Shown piece after piece: positions 16,825-24,066 of a DNA stretch of 62,371 nt. The notes beneath the pieces are model-generated. The model did no database searches. It saw only the letters and a program-made list of their open reading frames with translations, and was not told where the DNA came from. Within the stretch, counting starts at the first letter, position 1; each line of letters opens with the position of its first letter. This DNA is from Bacteroidaceae bacterium (lineage in GTDB: Bacteria > Bacteroidota > Bacteroidia > Bacteroidales > Bacteroidaceae), in the NCBI GenBank assembly GCA_017642425.1, contig JAGCPB010000006.1, positions 1 through 62,371 of the forward strand, read 5' to 3'. The position numbers were made by a program, and so were the translations under genes.

Positions 16825-17409
16825 ATGAAAAAGAAAAGTACTTGGATTATCATTGCTGCGATAGCAGTCATTGTTATTTGGGGTATCAAGGTCAACAACA
16901 GCATGGTCACAATGGAAGAGACCGTAAGCAAGGCATGGGCCAATGTAGAGAACGTCTATCAGCGTCGCGCCGATCTTATCCCCAACCTGGTAAATACAGT
17001 CAAGGGCTATGCACAGCATGAGACATCCACATTTGAGGCAGTTGTAAACGCCCGCGCCAAGGCTACATCAATCACTGTTGATCCCGAGAATATGACCGCC
17101 GATCAGCTCAAGGAATTCCAGAAAGCTCAGAATGAGGTTGGCGGTGCTCTGGGCCGACTTATCGCCATCAGCGAGTCCTACCCCGAACTCAAGGCCAATG
17201 AGAACTTCAAGGAACTCCAGGCTCAGCTTGAGGGTACCGAGAACCGCATTGCCGTGGAGCGCAAGAACTTCAATGACGAGGCCTCAAAGTTCAACACCTA
17301 TATCCGCAAATTCCCGCAGAGCATCATTGCCGGTATGCGCGGTTTTGAGAAGAAGCCCTATTTTGAGGCTGAAGAAGGTGCAAACAAGGCTCCCACAGTA
17401 CAATTCTGA
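16825..17409 (+). CDS. lemA: LemA family protein
   Basis: A 194-residue membrane-anchored protein. It has an N-terminal hydrophobic helix (about residues 5-24) and then the LemA helical core with YQRRADLIPNLVNTVKGYA. The rest is predicted helical. The molecular function is unknown. Co-occurrence with a TPM protein is a conserved pairing, suggesting they work together at the envelope. The Met at 16825 is chosen because the upstream part of the frame is the shadow of the Gly-rich tail gene. It ends 2 bases before purM. Confidence 0.92.
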   Translation: MKKKSTWIIIAAIAVIVIWGIKVNNSMVTMEETVSKAWANVENVYQRRADLIPNLVNTVKGYAQHETSTFEAVVNARAKATSITVDPENMTADQLKEFQKAQNEVGGALGRLIAISESYPELKANENFKELQAQLEGTENRIAVERKNFNDEASKFNTYIRKFPQSIIAGMRGFEKKPYFEAEEGANKAPTVQF

Positions 17410-17411
17410 TT

Positions 17412-18575
17412 ATGAACGAACGTTATATGCTGCGTGGCGTATCGGCATCCAAGGAGGATGTACACAACGCCATCAAGAACATAGACAAAGGCCTCTATCC
17501 CAAGGCATTCTGCAAGATTATTCCCGATATCCTGGGAGGTGACCCCGAGTATTGCAACATAATGCATGCTGACGGTGCCGGCACCAAGTCATCACTGGCC
17601 TACGCCTACTGGAAAGAGACCGGTGACCTCTCTGTTTGGAAAGGCATTGCACAGGATGCTCTGATCATGAATATCGATGACCTTCTCTGCGTAGGTGCAG
17701 TCGATAACATCCTGGTTAGCTCAACCATAGGCCGTAACAAGAACCTTGTTCCCGGCAGCGTAATCAGCGCCATCATAAACGGCACCGATGAACTGCTGGC
17801 CGAACTCCGTGAGATGGGCGTAGGCGCATACGCTACCGGCGGTGAGACTGCCGATGTAGGTGACCTGGTACGCACCATCATCGTGGACAGCACCGTAACC
17901 TGCCGCATGAAACGCAGTGACGTGATCAACAACGCCAATATCCGTCCGGGTGACGTGATTGTGGGTCTTGCATCATTCGGCCAGGCCACATATGAGAAGG
18001 AGTACAACGGCGGCATGGGCAGCAACGGCCTCACCAGCGCCCGTCACGATGTGTTCGGCAAGGATATTGCCAAGAAGTATCCCGAAACATATGACCATGC
18101 AGTACCGGAGGATCTGGTTTATTCAGGTGGTCTCAACCTGACTGACAAAGTACAGGATTCACCTCTTGATGCCGGCAAGCTGGTACTCTCTCCCACCCGC
18201 ACATATGCTCCGGTAGTAAAGAAACTGCTAGATGCACTGCGCCCGCAGATTCACGGTATGATTCACTGCTCCGGCGGTGCCCAGACCAAGATACTGCACT
18301 TTGTTAAGAACGTCCATGTAGTTAAGGAGAACATGTTCCCCATCCCGCCCCTGTTCCGCACAATCCAGGAGCAGAGCCACACGGACTGGAAAGAGATGTA
18401 CAAGGTATTCAACTGCGGCCACCGCTTTGAGGTCTATCTGCCCAAGGAGTACGCCCAGCAGGTAATTGATATCAGCAAGTCATTCGGCATAGATGCCCGC
18501 ATCATAGGAAGGATCGAGCAATCAGATCACACACACTTGACTATTCACAGCGAATACGGCACGTTTGAGTACTAA
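17412..18575 (+). CDS. purM: PurM-type AIR synthase (phosphoribosylformylglycinamidine cyclo-ligase)
   Basis: A 387-residue ATP-grasp-unrelated PurM/PurL-superfamily enzyme that closes the imidazole ring to AIR in purine synthesis. Landmarks are HADGAGTKSSLAY, the long helix AQDALIMNIDDLLCVGA, and TGGETADVGDLVRTI. It is longer than the E. coli enzyme and belongs to the Bacteroidota-type form, so the specific assignment is slightly less certain than the family. It follows lemA after 2 bases and is closed by a strong terminator. purC lies three genes upstream, so two purine genes share this run. Confidence 0.85.
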   Translation: MNERYMLRGVSASKEDVHNAIKNIDKGLYPKAFCKIIPDILGGDPEYCNIMHADGAGTKSSLAYAYWKETGDLSVWKGIAQDALIMNIDDLLCVGAVDNILVSSTIGRNKNLVPGSVISAIINGTDELLAELREMGVGAYATGGETADVGDLVRTIIVDSTVTCRMKRSDVINNANIRPGDVIVGLASFGQATYEKEYNGGMGSNGLTSARHDVFGKDIAKKYPETYDHAVPEDLVYSGGLNLTDKVQDSPLDAGKLVLSPTRTYAPVVKKLLDALRPQIHGMIHCSGGAQTKILHFVKNVHVVKENMFPIPPLFRTIQEQSHTDWKEMYKVFNCGHRFEVYLPKEYAQQVIDISKSFGIDARIIGRIEQSDHTHLTIHSEYGTFEY

Positions 18576-18614
18576 AAGAATAAAGGCTGGCGATTTGCCA
18601 GCCTTTATTCTTTT
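18574..18614. terminator. Bidirectional terminator between purM and the GIN-domain gene
   Basis: An 18-bp perfect stem (18574-18591 with 18597-18614) has a 5-nt loop, an A-run on the left and a T-run on the right. It serves both converging genes; the purM stop codon overlaps its foot. Confidence 0.93.
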
Positions 18615-18624
18615 ATCATGATAA

Positions 18625-19428
18625 TCACCAATCGATATCACCGCTGCCAGCCCTGCTCTTGCTGATACGATCATAAGAGAGTCTGCCCGATATATCACCA
18701 GATCCGGCCACCTTTGCATTGACATTACGGGCATGACCATTCAGATCAATGTCACCGCTTCCAGCTATACTGGCAGTCAATAAATCATCAATATCAACAT
18801 TCACTATCTCCACATCGCCAGATCCGGAAACGGCAATCGTCAGGTTATCCGCCTTGATGCGTGTTGCACCCCAGTCTCCGCTACCGGCTACGTTTACACT
18901 CACATCAACGGCTTCAATACGGGCAATCCTAAGATCACCTGATCCCACAACGGAACTCTGAAGATTAGCACATTTGATTCCTTCTGTAATGATATCGCCG
19001 CTTCCGGCCAAACGCACGCTAACATCACCATCAGTCACTATATCTGATTTACAAATAATGGCTCCGCTTCCGGACATTGCAATCTGAGTAATTTCAGGGC
19101 AACCCACCCTTACTCTCAAACGTACATTACGATAACGTGCAGGATCTATTTTGATTTCAAGAATTCCGCGACTGACCTCAGTATGTAGGCGTTCGAAATA
19201 CTCTTCGTCACCCTCGACAATCACATACTGATCATCGGACTGCTCAAAAATCACATCAAACGGGCATGAATTTGTTACCGCATCAAACGGTTTGACATCA
19301 CGTTCCTCACGGTCACAGTCCGTAAAATCAGGATTCTTTGTTGAAAGCCACACCACCTGGGCATCACACATAATACATGACTGCATCAACGCGCAAATAG
19401 CGTACACAAAGTAGGATCTTGTCTTCAT
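18625..19428 (-). CDS. Exported GIN-domain (DUF2807) protein
   Basis: A 267-residue predicted exported protein with a signal peptide of about 23 residues. The mature part is a putative auto-transporter adhesin head (GIN/DUF2807) fold. It has eight near-regular GSGD/GSGA motifs about 20 residues apart, each marking a turn of a right-handed beta-helix. It ends in GSGDIDW. The family is common in Bacteroidota envelopes; a specific ligand is not known. It is monocistronic, with a bidirectional terminator behind it. Confidence 0.88.
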   Translation of the reverse strand: MKTRSYFVYAICALMQSCIMCDAQVVWLSTKNPDFTDCDREERDVKPFDAVTNSCPFDVIFEQSDDQYVIVEGDEEYFERLHTEVSRGILEIKIDPARYRNVRLRVRVGCPEITQIAMSGSGAIICKSDIVTDGDVSVRLAGSGDIITEGIKCANLQSSVVGSGDLRIARIEAVDVSVNVAGSGDWGATRIKADNLTIAVSGSGDVEIVNVDIDDLLTASIAGSGDIDLNGHARNVNAKVAGSGDISGRLSYDRISKSRAGSGDIDW

Positions 19429-19497
19429 TTCTATAGTGTTTTAATTTTGTTTCAAGCGATACACCATAAAGACGAAACAACCCGATTTTTGTTAATA

Positions 19498-19998
19498 TCA
19501 GATTGAGAGGCCGAACGTTTTTTTGATGGGACTCATTACAAACATGGACTGGATGGAGCCTACGGTGTCGGTGGTGCCAAGCACATTCATGATAAACTCC
19601 TTGTAGGAGCGCATATCGGGGCAATATACCTTGAGCAGGTAGTCGAACTCACCGGAGATGTTGTAGCACTCTGCCACCTCTTTCATATTACGCGCGGCTT
19701 CTTCAAAAGTGTAGGCGGTCTCTCGTGTCATTTCACGTAGCTTTACGCAGCAGAATACCACAAAGCCCAGATTAAGTTTCTCGGGGTCAAGCACTGCTAT
19801 ATACTTCTTTATATAGCCTTCACGCTCCAGACGTTTCTGACGCTCGAATACGGGAGTGGTGGAAAGATGTACTTTTGCGGCAAGTTCTTTTGTTGTGAGG
19901 CGTGAATTATCCTGCAGGCAGGTCAGGATTTTGATGTCGGTGGCATCCAATTCTCCTGCTTTTGGTTCAATCAGAGTTGAAATATTCTCCTTTTCCAT
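19498..19998 (-). CDS. Lrp/AsnC family transcriptional regulator
   Basis: A 166-residue regulator. The winged helix-turn-helix is at about residues 17-65 (LDATDIKILTCLQDNSRL, then KELAAKVHLSTTPVFERQKR), followed by the RAM/AsnC ligand domain in the C-terminal half (VFCCVKLREM, CYNISGEFDYLLKV). Such proteins sense amino acids and form octamers. It is divergent from metY with 150 bases between the starts, so it may control its own gene and the methionine genes. The regulatory link is inferred from position. Confidence 0.92.
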   Translation of the reverse strand: MEKENISTLIEPKAGELDATDIKILTCLQDNSRLTTKELAAKVHLSTTPVFERQKRLEREGYIKKYIAVLDPEKLNLGFVVFCCVKLREMTRETAYTFEEAARNMKEVAECYNISGEFDYLLKVYCPDMRSYKEFIMNVLGTTDTVGSIQSMFVMSPIKKTFGLSI

Positions 19999-20041
19999 AG
20001 TTTGTATGGTTTTTAATGTTGGTTCTTTCTATGATTTTGCG

Positions 20042-20049
20042 CAAAGGTA
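20042..20049 (-). promoter_or_regulatory. lrp-like gene promoter -7 box
   Basis: The minus strand reads TACCTTTG followed by C, a perfect TAnnTTTG box about 44 nt upstream of the ATG. No -33 is seen. Confidence 0.5.
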
Positions 20050-20068
20050 GGAACTTTTTCTTTAATAA

Positions 20069-20088
20069 TGGAATGTACTTGGTGGAAT
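20069..20088. promoter_or_regulatory. Direct repeat TGGAAT in the divergent promoter region
   Basis: TGGAAT occurs at 20069-20074 and 20083-20088, 14 bases apart, flanking the metY -33 element and lying upstream of the lrp-like promoter. It is a possible binding site for the Lrp-type regulator. Weak evidence. Confidence 0.25.
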
Positions 20089-20109
20089 TTTCTATTGGCC
20101 GTAACTTTG
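20079..20109 (+). promoter_or_regulatory. metY promoter
   Basis: TTG (20079-20081), a 20-nt spacer, then TAACTTTG (20102-20109): a near-perfect Bacteroides sigma-ABfr type promoter. The transcript would start near 20116, giving a leader of about 33 nt that ends in AAAACATACAACT. Confidence 0.7.
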
Positions 20110-20148
20110 CATCGTCAAAAGTAAACAAACAAATAAAAACATACAACT

Positions 20149-21435
20149 ATGGCAAACAACAAATTTCATCTTGAGACTCTGGCACTTCATGTAGGCCAGG
20201 AGCAGCCCGATCCCGCGTCCGATGCACGCGCAGTACCTATCTATCAGACCACATCTTATGTGTTCCGTAACTCACAGCATGCTGCTGACCGTTTTGGTCT
20301 GCGTGATGCCGGTAACATCTATGGCCGTCTGACCAACTCCACACAGGATGTACTTGAGAAGCGCATTGCCGCTCTTGAGGGTGGTGTAGCCGGTCTGGCA
20401 GTTGCATCGGGTGCAGCCGCAGTAACATACGCCCTGCAGAATATTGCTCAGGCCGGTGACCACATCGTGGCAGCCGACAACCTGTACGGCGGTTCATTCA
20501 ACCTGATAACACACACACTTTCAACCCAGGGCATCAGCAACACCATAGTTAAGGTGAATGACCTGGAGGCTCTTGAGGCAGCCATCCGCCCCAACACCAA
20601 GGCAATCTATGCCGAGACATTCGGTAACCCCAACAGCGATGTTACCAATCTGGAGGCTGTAGCAGCCATCGCTCACAAGCACGGCATCGTATTTATCGTG
20701 GATAACACATTCGCTCCCATACTTATCCGTCCGTTGGAGCACGGAGCAGACATCGTGGTTCATTCCGCAACCAAGTTCATAGGCGGTCACGGCTCATCAC
20801 TGGGTGGCGTTATCGTTGACGGCGGTTCTTTCAACTGGAAGGCCAACCCCGACAAGTATCCCACACTCGCCAAGCCCGATCCCTCTTACCACGGCGCAGT
20901 ATTTGCCGATGTAGCCGGTGCAGCCGCATTCGTAACCCGTATCCGCGCCGTCATCCTGCGTGATACCGGTGCTGCCATCAGCCCCTTCAACGCTTGGATA
21001 CTGCTTCAGGGTGTCGAGTCACTGCCTCTGCGCATAGAGCGTCACGTGGAGAACGCACTCAAAGTTGTTCAGTACCTTGACAAGAATCCCAAGGTATCAA
21101 AGGTCAACCATCCGTCGCTGCCCGATCATCCGGACCATGCACTTTATCAGAAGTATTTCCCCAACGGTGGCGGTTCAATCTTCACTTTCGAGGTTAACGG
21201 AACCCAGGAGGATACCTGGAAGTTCATTGACTCACTGCAGATATTCTCACTGCTGGCCAACGTAGCCGATGTAAAGAGCCTTGTGATACATCCTTACACC
21301 ACCACACACTCACAGATGACATCAAAGGAGCTTGCCGAGCAGCACATCACTCCCACAACAGTACGTCTGTCAATAGGTGTTGAGCACATAGACGATATCA
21401 TTGCAGACCTTGACCAGGCTTTTGCCAAAATATGA
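20149..21435 (+). CDS. metY: O-acetylhomoserine sulfhydrylase
   Basis: A 428-residue PLP enzyme of the Cys/Met gamma-family. Features are YQTTSYVFRNSQHA, YGRLTNSTQDVLEKRIAALE, the glycine-rich VASGAAAVTYAL, and the PLP-lysine motif VHSATKFIGGHGSSLGG. The length (about 430, longer than MetB/MetC) and the GHGSS block point to an O-acetylhomoserine (thiol)-lyase, which makes homocysteine directly from O-acetylhomoserine and sulfide. metA follows 100 bases downstream and carries the acetyl-CoA-type Glu111, which agrees with this substrate. A role in cysteine formation cannot be excluded. Confidence 0.93.
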   Translation: MANNKFHLETLALHVGQEQPDPASDARAVPIYQTTSYVFRNSQHAADRFGLRDAGNIYGRLTNSTQDVLEKRIAALEGGVAGLAVASGAAAVTYALQNIAQAGDHIVAADNLYGGSFNLITHTLSTQGISNTIVKVNDLEALEAAIRPNTKAIYAETFGNPNSDVTNLEAVAAIAHKHGIVFIVDNTFAPILIRPLEHGADIVVHSATKFIGGHGSSLGGVIVDGGSFNWKANPDKYPTLAKPDPSYHGAVFADVAGAAAFVTRIRAVILRDTGAAISPFNAWILLQGVESLPLRIERHVENALKVVQYLDKNPKVSKVNHPSLPDHPDHALYQKYFPNGGGSIFTFEVNGTQEDTWKFIDSLQIFSLLANVADVKSLVIHPYTTTHSQMTSKELAEQHITPTTVRLSIGVEHIDDIIADLDQAFAKI

Positions 21436-21465
21436 TATTTATACCAAGTTGTTTTAAGTTTTAGC

Positions 21466-21473
21466 TAATTTTG
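21466..21473 (+). promoter_or_regulatory. metA promoter -7 box
   Basis: TAATTTTG matches TAnnTTTG. The predicted transcript start (about 21479-21480) coincides with the first base of a 13-bp hairpin. Confidence 0.5.
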
Positions 21474-21478
21474 CTGTG

Positions 21479-21509
21479 TATTCACCATTCCTAAAAGGGG
21501 TGGTGAATA
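21479..21509 (+). promoter_or_regulatory. Hairpin at the predicted 5' end of metA mRNA
   Basis: TATTCACCATTCC (21479-21491) pairs with GGGGTGGTGAATA (21497-21509) over 13 positions, with two G-U pairs and loop TAAAA. No T-run follows, so it is not a simple terminator. It could be a 5' mRNA stabiliser or a regulatory leader. Confidence 0.6.
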
Positions 21510-21535
21510 TGCGGTTTTATAAAACATAGTACAAT

Positions 21536-22453
21536 ATGCCTCTTAAACTGCCCGATAAACTGCCTGCAATAGAGATTCTCAAAGGTGAGAATATCTTTGT
21601 TATGGACACCAGCCGTGCCACGAGTCAGGATATCCGTCCGTTGCGCATTGTGGTACTCAACCTGATGCCCATCAAGATTACCACTGAGACGGATCTTATC
21701 AGACTTATCTCCAATACACCATTGCAGATTGAACTCAAGCTGATGAAACTGCGCAGTCACACCTCAAAAAATACACCTGTAGAGCACATGAGGGTGTTCT
21801 ATGAGACGTTTGAGAGCATGCGAGATGAGAAGTTTGACGGATTTATAGTGACAGGTGCGCCTTTGGAGCAGATGGAGTTTGAGGAGGTATCATATTGGGA
21901 TGAACTTAAGGAGATTTTTGACTGGGCACGCACACACGTGACTTCCACATTGTATATATGCTGGGCCGCTCAGGCAGCCATGTATCATTTCTACGGAGTT
22001 CCCAAGTATCCGCTGCCAGAGAAGATGTTCGGCATATTCAAGCATAAGACCATTAATGAGCCGTTGCCCATATTCCGTGGCTTTGACGATGAGTTCTATG
22101 CTCCCCATAGCCGTCACTCGGAGGTACGCAGGGAGGATATCCTGAAACATCCCGAACTCAAGCTTCTGTCTGAGTCCGATGAGGCCGGCGTATTCATGGT
22201 ATCGGCCCGTGGTGGTCGCGAGATATTCATTACCGGCCATATGGAGTACTCCCCGAACACTCTTGACAATGAGTATAAACGCGACCTGGCAAAGGGACTC
22301 ACCATAGAAAAGCCCAAGCATTACTATCGTGACGATGATCCCGCCAAGAGACCGATAGATCGCTGGCGCGCCCACGCCAACCTGTTCTATTCAAACTGGC
22401 TCAACTACTACGTTTATCAGGAAACTCCATATAACCTGCAGGATATCGGGTGA
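21536..22453 (+). CDS. metA: Homoserine O-acetyltransferase (MetA type)
   Basis: A 305-residue class-I-glutamine-amidotransferase-like acyltransferase. The catalytic residues are visible: Cys142 ([15 protein letters not shown]), His235 and Glu237 (ITGHMEYS). Residue 111 is Glu (GAPLEQMEF). In characterised MetA proteins Gly111 gives succinyl-CoA use and Glu111 gives acetyl-CoA use, so the product is predicted to be O-acetylhomoserine. That suits MetY encoded just upstream. It starts the methionine branch from homoserine. The stop codon touches the left arm of a REP-like inverted repeat. Confidence 0.95.
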   Translation: MPLKLPDKLPAIEILKGENIFVMDTSRATSQDIRPLRIVVLNLMPIKITTETDLIRLISNTPLQIELKLMKLRSHTSKNTPVEHMRVFYETFESMRDEKFDGFIVTGAPLEQMEFEEVSYWDELKEIFDWARTHVTSTLYICWAAQAAMYHFYGVPKYPLPEKMFGIFKHKTINEPLPIFRGFDDEFYAPHSRHSEVRREDILKHPELKLLSESDEAGVFMVSARGGREIFITGHMEYSPNTLDNEYKRDLAKGLTIEKPKHYYRDDDPAKRPIDRWRAHANLFYSNWLNYYVYQETPYNLQDIG

Positions 22454-22489
22454 GGTGACATTGGGGACGGTTCCGTTTGGCACCTTTTT
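22453..22489. repeat. REP-like element, left arm
   Basis: This arm is the perfect reverse complement, over 37 bases, of 22547-22583. It contains the core GGGGACGGTTC also seen in the REP-like hairpin at 59.8 kb, and an internal small hairpin ACGG-TT-CCGT. It begins at the last base of the metA stop codon. Confidence 0.8.
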
Positions 22490-22504
22490 ATATCTAATTA
22501 CAAA

Positions 22505-22539
22505 AAGAACAGCGACTTACAATTAAGCCGCTGTTTCTT
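22505..22539. terminator. Bidirectional terminator between metA and pepD
   Basis: The stem 22505-22518 with 22525-22539 (AACAGCG/CGCTGTT core plus CTT/AAG, one mismatch and one bulge) is flanked by A-rich and T-rich runs. It lies in the centre of the REP-like inverted pair. Confidence 0.7.
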
Positions 22540-22546
22540 ATTTAGC

Positions 22547-22583
22547 AAAAAGGTGCCAAACGGAACCGTCCCCAATGTCACCT
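22547..22583. repeat. REP-like element, right arm
   Basis: The inverted partner of 22453-22489 (37/37 bases). It includes the TGA stop codon of pepD (22578-22580) and the preceding AGG codon, so the element forms the very end of the pepD coding region. Confidence 0.8.
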
Positions 22584-24059
22584 TTTCGGGATGGCAGCGA
22601 GAACTGCTTTCAGGTAATCCCAGACCTTCTGGACTGACGGGATGTAGCAGCGCTCATCGGGTGAATGGGGGCTCATGAGTGTGGGGCCGAACGATACCAT
22701 ATCCCAGTGGGGATAGGCTCCGCTCAGGATACCGCACTCCAGGCCGGCGTGGATAGCCATAACCTTGGGCTCGGTGCCGAACATCTTCTGGTACTCCTGC
22801 TTCATCACGTGTAATATAGGTGATGCGGCATTGGGAGCCCAGCCTGAGTAACCTCCTGTAAGCTCAATCTTGCAGCCGGCAAGTTCAGCTACGCTACGTA
22901 CGCGCAGAGCCAGAAGTTCCTTGGCGCTGTCAACAGAGCTGCGCAGCAGGTTACCGATAAAGAACTCACCCTTAAAAATCTTAACCATAGCCATGTTGTT
23001 CGATGTCTCAACAAGGCCAGGCATCTGGTCACTCATGCGCTCCACACCATCGGGACATGCCAGGATAGCCTGGATATAACGCAGTGCAGCAGACTCCTCC
23101 ACATACAGACACTCATCGGGATCACAGGTCTCACCCGGTGCGCACTGATAAGGCTCAAATACGTAGTTGCAGCCGGGATCAGTAGCGGCATACTCGGCCT
23201 TAACCTCGGCAAATACATCGGCCACTACCTTCTTGGCAACATCCAACTTGGCGGGATCAACGTAAACGGTGGCAAAGCACTCACGCGGGATTGCGTTACG
23301 CAGTGTGCCGCCCTCCATGTCGATAAGTTTGACATCGGCCTTAGTAAGCAGAGCGTACATTACGCGTGCGCCTACCTTGTTGGCATTGGCGCGGCACAGG
23401 ATGATATCCATACCTGAGTGACCGCCCTGGAAGCCCTTAACGGCAAGGCTGTAGCAGAGCCAGCCCTTAGGCTCGGGCTTACGCTCATAGGTGCCCTTGA
23501 TTGATGCATCCAGACCACCGGCACAGCCTACGTAGATCTCACCCTCGGTCTCAGAGTCAAGGTTGAGCAGGATCTCACCCTTAAGCACTCCCGGCTTGAG
23601 AGCCTGTGCACCGGTCATACCTGTCTCCTCATCATAGGTAACCAGCAGTTCCAGCGGGCCGTGCTTGATATCGTCCGATTCCAACACTGACAGAGCCAGA
23701 GCAACACCCAAACCGTTATCGGCACCAAGAGTTGTGCCCTTAGCCTTGAGCCACTCGCCATCAACCCAGGTCTCGATAGGATCCTTCTCAAAATCATGCT
23801 TGACATCGGCATTCTTCTGGGGAACCATATCCATATGGCCCTGCATGATAACGCCCTTCAGGTTCTCCATACCCGGAGTAGCTGGCTTGCGCATGATCAC
23901 GTTACCGGTCTCATCGGCAAAAGCCTCAATGTTACGCTGTTTTGCCCAGTCCAGCAACCATGCACGGATCTTCTCCTCATGCTTTGAAGGACGCGGCTGG
24001 CGGGTAATCCCGTAAAAGTTATCCCATACAATTTTGGGTTGTAAATCTTTGATAGTCAT
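22578..24059 (-). CDS. pepD: Aminoacyl-histidine dipeptidase (PepD, M20 family)
   Basis: A 493-residue cytoplasmic metallopeptidase that cleaves dipeptides with broad specificity. The metal site is recognisable from GVIMQGHMDMVPQKN, TLGADNGLGVALAL and TYDEETGMTGAQAL, with later residues at LDSETEGEIYVGCAGG and MAIHAGLECGIL. The lid domain sits in the middle. Length is standard. It starts 7 bases after the xylanase stop, with AAAGAG before the ATG, so it is co-transcribed with the xylanase from the promoter at 26745-26775. Its last codons lie inside a REP-like arm. Confidence 0.95.
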   Translation of the reverse strand: MTIKDLQPKIVWDNFYGITRQPRPSKHEEKIRAWLLDWAKQRNIEAFADETGNVIMRKPATPGMENLKGVIMQGHMDMVPQKNADVKHDFEKDPIETWVDGEWLKAKGTTLGADNGLGVALALSVLESDDIKHGPLELLVTYDEETGMTGAQALKPGVLKGEILLNLDSETEGEIYVGCAGGLDASIKGTYERKPEPKGWLCYSLAVKGFQGGHSGMDIILCRANANKVGARVMYALLTKADVKLIDMEGGTLRNAIPRECFATVYVDPAKLDVAKKVVADVFAEVKAEYAATDPGCNYVFEPYQCAPGETCDPDECLYVEESAALRYIQAILACPDGVERMSDQMPGLVETSNNMAMVKIFKGEFFIGNLLRSSVDSAKELLALRVRSVAELAGCKIELTGGYSGWAPNAASPILHVMKQEYQKMFGTEPKVMAIHAGLECGILSGAYPHWDMVSFGPTLMSPHSPDERCYIPSVQKVWDYLKAVLAAIPKR

Positions 24060-24066
24060 ATTCTCT

